Virus record (IMG/VR): IMGVR_UViG_3300025697_000151
Location: 1 to 23,713 of that record
Strand: one strand, 5' to 3'
DNA: 23,713 bases
DNA from: a virus
In this document: positions 13,477 through 21,178 of the stretch, one piece after another
How the letters are laid out: each line of letters starts with the position of its first letter
Position numbering within the stretch: position 1 is the first letter of the stretch
Position numbers and translations under genes: made by a program
Notes under the pieces: generated by a model
The model's database searches: none
Seen by the model: the letters and a program-made list of their open reading frames with translations, nothing else
What the model was told of the DNA's origin: nothing

Positions 13477-14691
13477 ATGAGAATACTTCATTTTTCAGAC
13501 GTTCACGTGGAGGACAAGGCAATCGAAGAGGTACGGACTTGCTTAGGCTATATCGTGGAGCAGGCCCAGGACCTTAAGCCCGACCTTATCGTTATGGCCG
13601 GGGACACATTCAATAACCGACTTGTCAAGCTTGATTCACAGGCCGCAAAGCTGATTTTTGAGATGTACGCGAGATTAGCCGATATCGCGCCAATGGTAGT
13701 GATTGTTGGTACACCATCGCATGATGGGCTCACGGTGCAGGTCCTAAGCCACATCATAGGCAGATATCCTATCTATGTTTCGGATTTCCCGGAGCAGATA
13801 TTTTTTACGGGTACGGCCTTCTTTAGTGCCCCCCCAGTGATGGTAGACTGCGAAGCGGTAATCTCCTGCATCCCTACCCCCACAAAACAATACTGGCAGG
13901 AATACGGCGGGAAACACCAATCCGCAAAGGAAACTGACGCAGAGGTCGCCAAAGCCATGGGTGTAATGTTGGCGGACTTCGGAGCTAAAGCCTCAGAATA
14001 CGATTGCCCCCATATCCTGGTCGGTCATTTCTCTGTGGGAGGGGCCTTTGTCTCTGAAACCCAGCAGCTTATAGGAGTCGATATTGAGCTTTCCAGGGAT
14101 CAGATAGGGCTTGCTAACGCGGATCTGGTTTGCCTGGGGCATATCCATTTACGGCAGCGGATAGGGGAAAACATCTTTTATTCCGGGTCCATTTACCGGA
14201 AGGATTTTGGAGAATTAGAGGCGAAGGGTTTCTATCTCCATGAGGTTGATCCGGGTATACCAAAGCAGTACAAGTCCCAATTCATCGAAACCCCAACCCG
14301 GAAGCTGGTTAAAATCAAACACGATTTTATAGATTCCCCTATTTCAGAGCTTGATTTGTCTCTATATTCTCTCGATGAAGACGAGGTAAAAGACGCCGTT
14401 GTGAGAGTTGAAATCAAGGCCTATCAAGACGACGCCGACAAACTCAAAGAGGAGGACATCAAATCTTTCTACATGTCGGCAGGTGCCCGAATGGTTGATC
14501 TTAAAATTCAACGTGTTCCACGGGAAACAGTGCGAAGCGCGAAACTCCTTGAACTCCAAACCCTTCGGGAGAAGATCCGGGAGATGGCCCTCTTACGGAA
14601 AGAAGATGCTCCGGAAAGCATTTTGATCAAAGCAGACATGCTGGAGGGTATGACGCCGGATGCGATTTATAAGGAGATAGGCAATGCCTAA
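13477..14691 (+). CDS. sbcD: SbcD/Mre11-like DNA exonuclease subunit
   Basis: This 404-aa metallophosphoesterase pairs with the SbcC-like ATPase to process DNA ends and hairpins. Motif I is FSDVH (Asp8, His10). Motif II is MAGDTFNNR (Asp43). Motif IV is LVGHFS (His184) and motif V is CLGHIHLRQ (221-224), followed by YSGSIYRKDFGE, typical of Mre11. Motif III is GTPSHDG (78-84), where most family members have GNHD, so the usual Asn is lacking. I believe this variation exists in other phage proteins, but it is notable. AGGAGG lies just before ATG 13477. The C-terminal part (after about 300) should bind SbcC coiled-coil roots. Confidence 0.85.
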   Translation: MRILHFSDVHVEDKAIEEVRTCLGYIVEQAQDLKPDLIVMAGDTFNNRLVKLDSQAAKLIFEMYARLADIAPMVVIVGTPSHDGLTVQVLSHIIGRYPIYVSDFPEQIFFTGTAFFSAPPVMVDCEAVISCIPTPTKQYWQEYGGKHQSAKETDAEVAKAMGVMLADFGAKASEYDCPHILVGHFSVGGAFVSETQQLIGVDIELSRDQIGLANADLVCLGHIHLRQRIGENIFYSGSIYRKDFGELEAKGFYLHEVDPGIPKQYKSQFIETPTRKLVKIKHDFIDSPISELDLSLYSLDEDEVKDAVVRVEIKAYQDDADKLKEEDIKSFYMSAGARMVDLKIQRVPRETVRSAKLLELQTLREKIREMALLRKEDAPESILIKADMLEGMTPDAIYKEIGNA

Positions 14692-14884
14692 GCTCATGCC
14701 GTTAAAACATATCTGTGCTTACTGTACAGGGTACGGTTTCAAGGGAGGCAATCCCGACGGCCCAGGGCAGGCATATTGTAAAGATTACAAGAGATGGTTC
14801 CCGGATCAGATGGACCCGGAGCGGACCCCCGCCGGCATGAGAGGCGGGAAATGTAAACGCTGGAAGCATATGGGGGAAAAATGA
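14684..14884 (+). CDS. Cys-rich small protein, 66 aa
   Basis: The ORF overlaps the end of sbcD by 8 bases and is preceded by AAGGAG. Four Cys are spaced as C-x2-C (HICAYC), then one in AYCKDY and one in GKCKRW, probably a single zinc site. The remainder is basic and aromatic (KRWFPDQMDPERTPAGMRGG). It overlaps the methyltransferase start by ATGA. A zinc-ribbon accessory protein is possible, perhaps for one of its neighbours, but I do not recognise the family. Confidence 0.65.
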   Translation: MPKLMPLKHICAYCTGYGFKGGNPDGPGQAYCKDYKRWFPDQMDPERTPAGMRGGKCKRWKHMGEK

Positions 14885-15531
14885 AGTTACTCGATCTATT
14901 TTGCGGAGCCGGGGGCGCAGCTATGGGATACCATAAAGCAGGATTTGAGGTTGTCGGCGTTGATATTCACCCTCAACCTCATTACCCGTTTGAGTTCCAC
15001 CAGGCCGATGCACTTGAATTTCCACTGAAAGGGTTTGACGTGATACATGCAAGCCCACCGTGTCAGGCGTATTCGAGCTTAAAACACATGTGGAATGCAA
15101 AAAAACATGTTGATTTTTTGCCAGCAACGAGAGCTAGGCTTGTTGCATCGAGGCTACCATATATTATTGAAAATGTTAGGGGCGCACCGTTAATAAATCC
15201 CATGGTTTTATGTGGCACGATGTTTGGGCTTCAGACGGCGGACGGCGATGCCGAATTGTGGCGGCACAGGCTTTTCGAGTCAAACATGGGTTTAACCGTA
15301 GACCTGGAATGCAACCATCGGAAATTAAAGAAGGTTATTGGTGTTTACGGCAGTAGTGGTGGAAAATCAGTAAGGGGCGGTACCCAAGGCTTTAGTGTTA
15401 AAAAAAGGCGTGAGGCTATGGGAATCGATTGGATGAATGGGGCGGAATTATCCCAGGCAATTCCACCGGCATACACAGAGTTTATAGGAAAGAGATTAAT
15501 CGAAATATTTAAGAAAGGAGAAAAGGCATGA
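14881..15531 (+). CDS. DNA (cytosine-5-)-methyltransferase
   Basis: This 216-aa protein has motif I LLDLFCGAGG (residues 3-12), motif II GVDIH, motif IV ASPPCQAYSS with catalytic Cys61, and motif VI ENVRG (97-101). Near the end is AIPPAYTEFIGKRL, the family motif X-like segment that completes the AdoMet site. It transfers a methyl group from AdoMet to C5 of cytosine. It is much shorter than restriction-type enzymes (about 330-420 aa), so the target recognition region is minimal, as in many phage enzymes. No restriction endonuclease is adjacent. It probably protects phage DNA or marks it, perhaps relative to the SbcCD and Cas4-like nucleases encoded on both sides. Confidence 0.92.
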   Translation: MKLLDLFCGAGGAAMGYHKAGFEVVGVDIHPQPHYPFEFHQADALEFPLKGFDVIHASPPCQAYSSLKHMWNAKKHVDFLPATRARLVASRLPYIIENVRGAPLINPMVLCGTMFGLQTADGDAELWRHRLFESNMGLTVDLECNHRKLKKVIGVYGSSGGKSVRGGTQGFSVKKRREAMGIDWMNGAELSQAIPPAYTEFIGKRLIEIFKKGEKA

Positions 15532-17813
15532 AAATCAACAACTTGAAGCTACGCGGATTTATCGGCGTGAAAAAAGGACTTGGATTGGATGAAATCGAAT
15601 TAGATCTCTCCGGTCTTTCCGGGCTCATTGCCCTGTCTGGGCAGAACGGCGCTGGAAAAACTTCAATCCTGGAATCATTACAGCCATACCGGACCCTAGC
15701 CAGTCGATCAAAGGCCCTGCAGCATCATGTATTCATGCGGGACGCCTGCAAGGAGCTTGACTTTGACTTTCAGGGAGACAACTATCGAACCAAAGTCTTG
15801 ATTGATTGCGACTCCGGCAGGCAGGAAGGGTACATTCGGAAAAACGGTGTCAGCGAAATTGATGGTAAGGTCCGCAACTATGACGCATACATTGAAGATC
15901 TTTTCGGTTCAAAGGATCTCTTTTTCAATTCGATCTTTTGTGCTCAGAACGCCTCGAAGCTGTCGGATTTGACGACCGGGAAGCTCAAGGAACTGTTCTC
16001 GGAGTTCCTGCGCCTTGACCAGTACGTAGCCCATGAAGCCACAACAAAGCAGTGCCTCGTCATTCTAGGATCTCAGGCCAGCGTCTACGACCGACAGGTT
16101 GAACGCATTCAGGAGAGCGTCCGGTTGTTGATAGGGGTAGACGAGCAGCTTGAGGGGGCGATTAACGCCAAAACAGAGCAAACAGCCTTGATTACGCAAA
16201 TTGAGCACAGTATCGTGTCCATGGCGTCCAGAATCGTAACCACTGGCGAAATAATCGCAGTCAATGCGATCATGGAAGACCGGGCAGAGGATTTCCGGGG
16301 AAGGATTAAGGCCTCGGAGGCTGGAATTGAAAACGCATCTGACGAATATAACGCCCGGGTGGACGGATTACGCGGCAAATTACGGAAGGTCAAAGCCGAC
16401 ATTTCCACCTTCGATAAGACCCTGGAAATGCGGGATGAGATTGAAGCCGCAACTTCCAGAAAGACAGAGCTGAATGAGAAGATAATAAATCAGACAACGG
16501 CCATTGAACGATGTCAATCTGATCTTTATGCGATCAGGGAAAAAATCCACCAACATGATCAAACCATTCCACCGTCCACCAAACCCCACAAGCGGGAAAA
16601 CGACATTCCTCTGTTGAAGTTACAGATCCAGAATGCCGAAAGCAAGGCCCAAGATCTTGAAAAGAGGGACCCGGACTGCACGTCAAAGACTTGTAGCTTC
16701 ATCGAGGGCGCTTTGCAGGCTCAGGGCTCGGTTGAAGGCTTGCGGGCAGAACTGAAAGCGGTTGGATGGGAAGTCGCGGAACACGACCGGAAGGTTGAAA
16801 CCATCCTGAAAGAAGCCGCCGGAGCCAAAGCCGAGATGCAGGGCATTGAAGACGAAATATCACGTACCGTGAAGATTCTGCAAAAACGGCTTTCCGCCTC
16901 GAAAGTTGAATATGACGAATGTGCGCGACGAGCGGCCCGTCACGACGATTTGAGAGTAGCCATCGCCCAGAAGAAAACCGCCCAAGCCCGCGCAGAGGAA
17001 TTAACCGCCCAGGGAATGAAGGAAAAGACCGTTTTTGATGTAAGAAATGACAACTTATGGGCAGAACTTGACAAAATGCGGGCGTCTTTGGACGAAATCA
17101 TGGCGAAAATTGACAGTTCCGCAAAAGGCACCCTCACGGCGCTTGAGATTACCCATGAAGACAAGCTGGCCGAGAAAAAAGGGATCATGGAGCAGGTTGA
17201 CGCCCTATCTTCCGATATTCAGCAATACCAGCGGGAGATAGAACAGAGGAACGCATACAGGAAACAAGAATCCGAGTTGAACTTGAAACAAGCGAGCATC
17301 CAAACCCAGATAAAGGAATGGACGTATCTAAGGGACGCCCTATCAAAGGACGGACTCCGGGCCCTGGAGATTGATGCCGTAGCTCCATCGATCTCAGCCT
17401 ATGCAAACCAGATCCTTTTCAACACCTTCGGCCCTGCTTATTCCGTGAAGTTGCGGACCCAGGACGATGAGGGACGTGAGGTTTTGGACATCCTGGCTAT
17501 AGAAGAGGACGGCAAGGAAACGCTGTTAGAGGATCTGTCAGGAGGGGAAAAGGTCTGGAGCTTAAAGGCGCTTCGGCTGGCCATGACGTTGATAGCAAAG
17601 CAAAAAAGTGCACGACAATTTTTGAGCGCCCTTGCAGACGAAGAGGATGGCGCCCTTGACGCAGGAAACGCCCAGAACTTCATTCATCTTTATCGGTCTT
17701 TCATGGACGCGGGTGGCTTCGAGGATTGCTATTTCATCAGTCATCGACCTGAGTGCATCGCCATGGCCGACCATGTTTTAGAGTTTGGGAATGGTGGGGT
17801 CTCGATCAATTAA
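15528..17813 (+). CDS. sbcC: SbcC/Rad50-like ATPase
   Basis: This 761-aa SMC-type ATPase has Walker A GQNGAGKTS at 38-46, long coiled coils on either side of a mid-protein hook (DPDCTSKTCSFI, Cys384 and Cys389), the ABC signature LSGGEKVWSL at 670-679, a Walker B region around ALADEEDGALD (702-712) and an H-loop SHRPE (His739). The protein is shorter than cellular SbcC (about 1,000 aa), as in other phage versions such as T4 gp46. It should pair with the SbcD-like protein to process ends or hairpins. The hook is C-x4-C, not the usual C-x2-C. The start overlaps the methyltransferase stop (ATGA). Confidence 0.9.
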   Translation: MKINNLKLRGFIGVKKGLGLDEIELDLSGLSGLIALSGQNGAGKTSILESLQPYRTLASRSKALQHHVFMRDACKELDFDFQGDNYRTKVLIDCDSGRQEGYIRKNGVSEIDGKVRNYDAYIEDLFGSKDLFFNSIFCAQNASKLSDLTTGKLKELFSEFLRLDQYVAHEATTKQCLVILGSQASVYDRQVERIQESVRLLIGVDEQLEGAINAKTEQTALITQIEHSIVSMASRIVTTGEIIAVNAIMEDRAEDFRGRIKASEAGIENASDEYNARVDGLRGKLRKVKADISTFDKTLEMRDEIEAATSRKTELNEKIINQTTAIERCQSDLYAIREKIHQHDQTIPPSTKPHKRENDIPLLKLQIQNAESKAQDLEKRDPDCTSKTCSFIEGALQAQGSVEGLRAELKAVGWEVAEHDRKVETILKEAAGAKAEMQGIEDEISRTVKILQKRLSASKVEYDECARRAARHDDLRVAIAQKKTAQARAEELTAQGMKEKTVFDVRNDNLWAELDKMRASLDEIMAKIDSSAKGTLTALEITHEDKLAEKKGIMEQVDALSSDIQQYQREIEQRNAYRKQESELNLKQASIQTQIKEWTYLRDALSKDGLRALEIDAVAPSISAYANQILFNTFGPAYSVKLRTQDDEGREVLDILAIEEDGKETLLEDLSGGEKVWSLKALRLAMTLIAKQKSARQFLSALADEEDGALDAGNAQNFIHLYRSFMDAGGFEDCYFISHRPECIAMADHVLEFGNGGVSIN

Positions 17814-17843
17814 CCGATAACCAGAAACTTAAAGGAGATAAAA

Positions 17844-18542
17844 ATGAAAATTTCAGTGAAAAACCTATCATCGATCGCAATGCCGGATTTCTGCCCCAGG
17901 TGCTTCTGGATCAAGCAGAACGTGAAAAACATCCCCTTCCAAATCTTCCCAGGGGTGTTTTCCGCAATAGATAGTTGGACGAAAAAGGTTGTCCATTCCT
18001 ATTTTGATACCACAGGGCATGCGCCTGAATGGCTCCCAAATCTTGCAAAAGCCGTCGCATACCACAAAGCCCTCCATTGGTCGAAATTTCGGAGAGAAGA
18101 TTCTGAAACCGGGATAGAGACGAGAGGGGTAGTCGATGACCGCTTTGAGATGGAAGATGGTTCGTTCCATATCCCGGATTATAAGACATCGAAGTTGTCA
18201 GGGAGCCAGGACAAGCTTTTCCCGCTGTACGAAGCTCAATTGAATGCCTACGCCTGGATACACGAAGGAGGGTTTGGCCACGTCTCGGAGATAGATCTGA
18301 TCTACTGTTCGCCACAAACGGATCTATCTGACCTCGAAGAAAGTGAAGGTTTTTACCATGGAGGGTTTCGGATGAAATTCGAGGGAACGATAGTTCCGGT
18401 TGAGATTAAGCCCGACTTAATCCCTGGCCTATTCAAGCGGGCAAAGAGCATTCTTGATATGGACCGGCCACCGGCTGGGGTTGCTGGTTGCAAGGACTGC
18501 ACCGCCATGGAAAACTTGCTGGCTGTATGTGGGAGGGAGTGA
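17844..18542 (+). CDS. PD-(D/E)XK nuclease, Cas4/RecB-like, with Cys cluster
   Basis: This 232-aa protein contains GVVDDRFEME (Asp98/99), FHIPDYKTSK (Asp112, Lys114) and YEAQLNAYAWI (Gln132), which are motifs II, III and QhxxY of the RecB nuclease family. Four or five Cys bracket the core: CPRC (17, 20), GCKDC (216, 219) and Cys229. This Cys cluster pattern is found in Cas4, AddB and phage single-strand exonucleases, where it binds an iron-sulfur cluster. It would degrade or trim DNA ends, 5' or 3' unknown. AAAGGAGATAAAA precedes the ATG. No cas1, cas2 or repeat array is in the window, so it is not a CRISPR adaptation gene here. It fits the recombination module. Confidence 0.85.
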   Translation: MKISVKNLSSIAMPDFCPRCFWIKQNVKNIPFQIFPGVFSAIDSWTKKVVHSYFDTTGHAPEWLPNLAKAVAYHKALHWSKFRREDSETGIETRGVVDDRFEMEDGSFHIPDYKTSKLSGSQDKLFPLYEAQLNAYAWIHEGGFGHVSEIDLIYCSPQTDLSDLEESEGFYHGGFRMKFEGTIVPVEIKPDLIPGLFKRAKSILDMDRPPAGVAGCKDCTAMENLLAVCGRE

Positions 18543-18544
18543 TT

Positions 18545-18841
18545 TTGGGAAAACAATCAATATCAGATAGGCTGAAAATACTCCATGCACAACACCCAGA
18601 TGGCTACGCGGGATCTCCTTTGGCTCCATTGCCGCGTTACCCGGAAAAGGGTGATGAAGTGGAACGTGAAGCCAAAAAAGATAATACACCAATCCGTGCA
18701 GGGCGGTTCTTAATATCTCTCTTCGACGGAACGGAAGACGAGGGCCTGTTGATTACCGATACGGAAACAGGAAAAGGGATGCGGTTTAACGGTGATGTCC
18801 TAGAAAACGCTATTCACGGTATGTGGAATGAGCATTTTTGA
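18545..18841 (+). CDS. Hypothetical small protein before the helicase, about 98 aa
   Basis: The start is uncertain. GTG 18539 overlaps the nuclease stop (GTGA) but lies only 2 nt from GGAGG. TTG 18545 is better spaced from GGAGGGAG and is given here. The product has LKILHAQHPDGYAGSPLAPL near its start, and then RFLISLFDGTEDEGLLITDT and ETGKGMRFNGDVLENAI, an alternating strand pattern suggestive of a small beta-rich fold. It has no known motif. Its stop (TGA, 18839-18841) overlaps the helicase ATG. It may be an accessory protein of the adjacent nuclease or helicase. The family is not recognised. Confidence 0.6.
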   Translation: MGKQSISDRLKILHAQHPDGYAGSPLAPLPRYPEKGDEVEREAKKDNTPIRAGRFLISLFDGTEDEGLLITDTETGKGMRFNGDVLENAIHGMWNEHF

Positions 18842-20517
18842 TGGGGAGTGAAAAGCGATCCATGCGCCAACACCAAAGAGAGTTCAAGGAAGCCATCGAC
18901 GGCGTTATAGCAGGATCAGGAACTAAGGAAGTCCTGGTCCACGTGACGCCAGGCGGAGGCAAATCGGCCTTGCCGATCATTGCCGGCAGGCTGATCACCG
19001 CAGGCCTGGCCGATGCGATTTGCTGGGTGGTTCCCCGGAAATCTTTACAGGATCAAGGAGAAAGGAATTTTATAGATCCCTTCTTCCGGAACATGCTCGG
19101 CCATTCTTTGACAATCCGCTCCAGTACGAACGAAATTAATCCATGCAGGGGCCTTCATGGTTTCGCGACCACCTATCAGGCTATCGGCATGGATGAAAAA
19201 CAGACTGTATTAAGGGATTTTTCAACCAAAAGATATATCCTGATCCTGGACGAATTTCATCACGTAGAAGAGGATGGGGAATGGTTCAATGCCATGGCCC
19301 CCATAGCCAGGAAAGCGGCTTTCCTGATCCTTATGACCGGGACCCTTGAACGAGGCGATAAAAAGCCTATTGCATGGGTGAAATATGAAAACTCGAAACC
19401 TGTCTTAGACGCAAACAGCATCCGGTATGATCGAGAAACCGCACTCAAAGAAAGGGCGATCCTGCCCATCGAGTTTACCCTTTTCGACGGTCATGTGGAA
19501 TGGAAAACGAAAAGCAGCGGGCATAAATCAGGTCTATTATCAGAACGGACCCTTGATGCAGGGGAGGCGCTGGTCACAGCTCTGTCAACCGGGTTTTCCG
19601 ATATGCTTTTAGCTAAAGGAGTCCAGCACTGGAAAGAGACTCTACACCAGCACCCCGGATCTAAACTCCTGATAGTCACAGCCGATTTTGATCATGCGAA
19701 AAAGGCAACAAAAAGGCTCAAAGAGCAGGGACTTTATGTTAAAATTGCCACTTCTCACGACTCGCCACGGGCTCTCCGAAACATAAATGAATTCAAGTTC
19801 GGGAGGCTCGATATCCTGGTCAGCATTGCCATGGCATACGAGGGTTTGGATGCACCACAGATCAACCACATTGTCTTCCTAACCAGAATTCGGTCAAGAC
19901 CATGGGTGGAGCAGTGTATCGCCCGTGCTGTCCGAATTGACCGCCATGCAGGCCCATACAATACCCAGAGGGCGTACATTTTCGCCCCAGACGACTTTCT
20001 TTTCCGGAATGTTGTGGAAGAAATTGAATCAGAGCAGCTTTCAGTGATCATGAAGGCCCAAGAGGAAAGGGGCGAAAGAAGAGAAAACGGAACCGGCGCC
20101 ATCAGGGAGCCGGATGTCATACCGTTAGGATCGATATTAACAGCGGAGAGGTCCTTCTCTTTGGGAGGGGAGAATCATGGGGCCTCTCCGTATCAAACCC
20201 CGACAGATCTTGAGCACGATCTCCGGCATGATATCGAAGAACACGTTCGGGACTTCTGCTTTAAGAATTATTACAGAATCGAAAGGATCAACGCGGAAAT
20301 TAAAGACGCGTTCGGGAAGCCCAGGGCAGAAATGACACTCTCCGAGTTGCGAAACACCCTCGTCTTCATCCGGGACGCTTACCCCCTTAACGGCAACTCG
20401 ATCATTTCACAGGTGAGCCAGCCCAGGGGGAAAGGACGCCGGAAGAGCGCCAAGGCAGAAGAGGTTGAACCGCCAGACCAATTAGAGCTTTTTGGGGCTA
20501 CTCCCTATCATCCTTGA
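18841..20517 (+). CDS. SF2 DEAD/DEAH-box helicase with C-terminal clamp-binding-like motif
   Basis: This is a 558-aa protein. Walker A is TPGGGKS (residues 36-42), preceded by a Q-like region MRQHQREFKE. Motif Ia is VVPRKSLQDQ and motif II is ILDEFHHVEE (DEFH, 137-140). Motif III is MTGT (165-168), and motif VI QCIARAVRID is near residue 360. These are all of the SF2 class (UvrB/type-III-like helicases). After residue 520 a basic linker leads to QLELF at 547-551, which matches the bacterial sliding-clamp-binding consensus QL(S/D)LF. The start overlaps the upstream stop (TGATG). TTG 18838 is an alternative but lies within that overlap. The helicase probably remodels DNA in the recombination set. 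Confidence 0.88.
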   Translation: MGSEKRSMRQHQREFKEAIDGVIAGSGTKEVLVHVTPGGGKSALPIIAGRLITAGLADAICWVVPRKSLQDQGERNFIDPFFRNMLGHSLTIRSSTNEINPCRGLHGFATTYQAIGMDEKQTVLRDFSTKRYILILDEFHHVEEDGEWFNAMAPIARKAAFLILMTGTLERGDKKPIAWVKYENSKPVLDANSIRYDRETALKERAILPIEFTLFDGHVEWKTKSSGHKSGLLSERTLDAGEALVTALSTGFSDMLLAKGVQHWKETLHQHPGSKLLIVTADFDHAKKATKRLKEQGLYVKIATSHDSPRALRNINEFKFGRLDILVSIAMAYEGLDAPQINHIVFLTRIRSRPWVEQCIARAVRIDRHAGPYNTQRAYIFAPDDFLFRNVVEEIESEQLSVIMKAQEERGERRENGTGAIREPDVIPLGSILTAERSFSLGGENHGASPYQTPTDLEHDLRHDIEEHVRDFCFKNYYRIERINAEIKDAFGKPRAEMTLSELRNTLVFIRDAYPLNGNSIISQVSQPRGKGRRKSAKAEEVEPPDQLELFGATPYHP

Positions 20518-20629
20518 GAAATCCAATGATCCCCGTAATGGCCATTGCGCCGATTTCCGGCTTTCCAACCGCAACACACGCCAAGGCGATAACGATGATC
20601 CCGACCATTGCCCATTTTTTGAGCGTCAT
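20498..20629 (-). CDS. Small membrane protein, 43 aa
   Basis: ATG 20629 is preceded by AGAGGGGAATC. The peptide starts MTLKKWAMVGIIVIALACVA, has a second hydrophobic stretch IGAMAITGIIGFL and ends KDDRE, so one or two spans are possible. It ends inside the 3' end of the helicase gene, on the opposite strand (20 bases shared). It is the last gene of the lysis-like cassette. It may be a holin-like or accessory membrane peptide. The overlap of convergent ends implies no terminator between the two operons. Confidence 0.65.
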   Translation of the reverse strand: MTLKKWAMVGIIVIALACVAVGKPEIGAMAITGIIGFLKDDRE

Positions 20630-20638
20630 GATTCCCCT

Positions 20639-20893
20639 CTATTCATTCTGAAACAGAAACGAACATGCAGCATCGACGAAATATCCAATGGGTCCAGATA
20701 ATGCCTGCCAGGTCTCCGCCTGTCCCCCAGTTGAAACACTTGTAACAGCACCAACCACACTCTCCGTGGCGTTCATTACAAACTCTTTCTTTTCTGATCC
20801 AGCATGCGGTTCCCCATCAAATGCTTTTTCCGCAACTCCCACCATCTGGACCACAAACGGTGCAATAGACGTTAAAATTTTAAGCCATCCCAT
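20639..20893 (-). CDS. Hypothetical phage membrane-associated protein, 84 aa (holin-like)
   Basis: ATG 20893 is preferred because AAGGAGAATTATC lies upstream. A longer reading to 20935 adds an Arg-rich start without a ribosome site. The N-terminus, MGWLKILTSIAPFVVQMVGV, is hydrophobic and amphipathic. It is followed by AEKAFDGEPHAGSEKKEFVM and NATESVVGAVTSV. The pattern of a helix followed by 'GSEKKEFV' resembles small phage holin-like proteins of several groups, but the match is loose. No catalytic motif is visible. It lies in a run of small membrane genes after the tail fibre, where lysis genes are often found. Confidence 0.55.
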   Translation of the reverse strand: MGWLKILTSIAPFVVQMVGVAEKAFDGEPHAGSEKKEFVMNATESVVGAVTSVSTGGQAETWQALSGPIGYFVDAACSFLFQNE

Positions 20894-20931
20894 GATAATT
20901 CTCCTTGTGTTAAAGCGTTTATGGTTTCGCC

Positions 20932-21165
20932 TCACTTTGAAAGCCTCCGAACCTCCAGGGTTAAGCCTTTCATCAAAGTTTTCAATTCACACAAATCAGC
21001 ACTGATATCTATGAACTTCATCTCGCTGGAGGTTTGCAGCACCTTTATATTGGTTCCGTGGGACATTGTTGAGCTACAAAACCACAGTAGCCCGGCAGCC
21101 ACCACAACGACACAGACGTTAGTGACTATCCGCTCAAGTTGAGGTCGTTCTTTGTCGTTGGCCAT
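20932..21165 (-). CDS. Small single-span membrane protein, 77 aa (possible i-spanin or holin)
   Basis: ATG 21165 is the only reasonable start inside the non-overlapping region, although its ribosome site is weak and it follows the preceding stop by only 13 bases. The product has a charged start (MANDKERPQLERIVTNV), a membrane span (VCVVVVAAGLLWFC) and a polar C-terminal part (KVLQTSSEMKFIDISADLCE) that could form a short helical rod. N-in membrane topology with an external helical tail is typical of inner-membrane spanins and some holins. No partner o-spanin is evident, though the next gene upstream is exported. Function is not proven. Confidence 0.6.
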   Translation of the reverse strand: MANDKERPQLERIVTNVCVVVVAAGLLWFCSSTMSHGTNIKVLQTSSEMKFIDISADLCELKTLMKGLTLEVRRLSK

Positions 21166-21178
21166 TTTTTCATCACGC

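Noticed and set aside
16109-17683. Minus-strand ORFs antisense to sbcC
   Set aside because: They are mirror readings of coiled-coil codons (Ser/Arg/Leu-rich) without ribosome sites or known motifs.
17844-18542. CRISPR adaptation gene cas4
   Set aside because: No cas1, cas2 or array is present, and the neighbours are SbcC and a helicase, so a phage recombination nuclease is the better reading.
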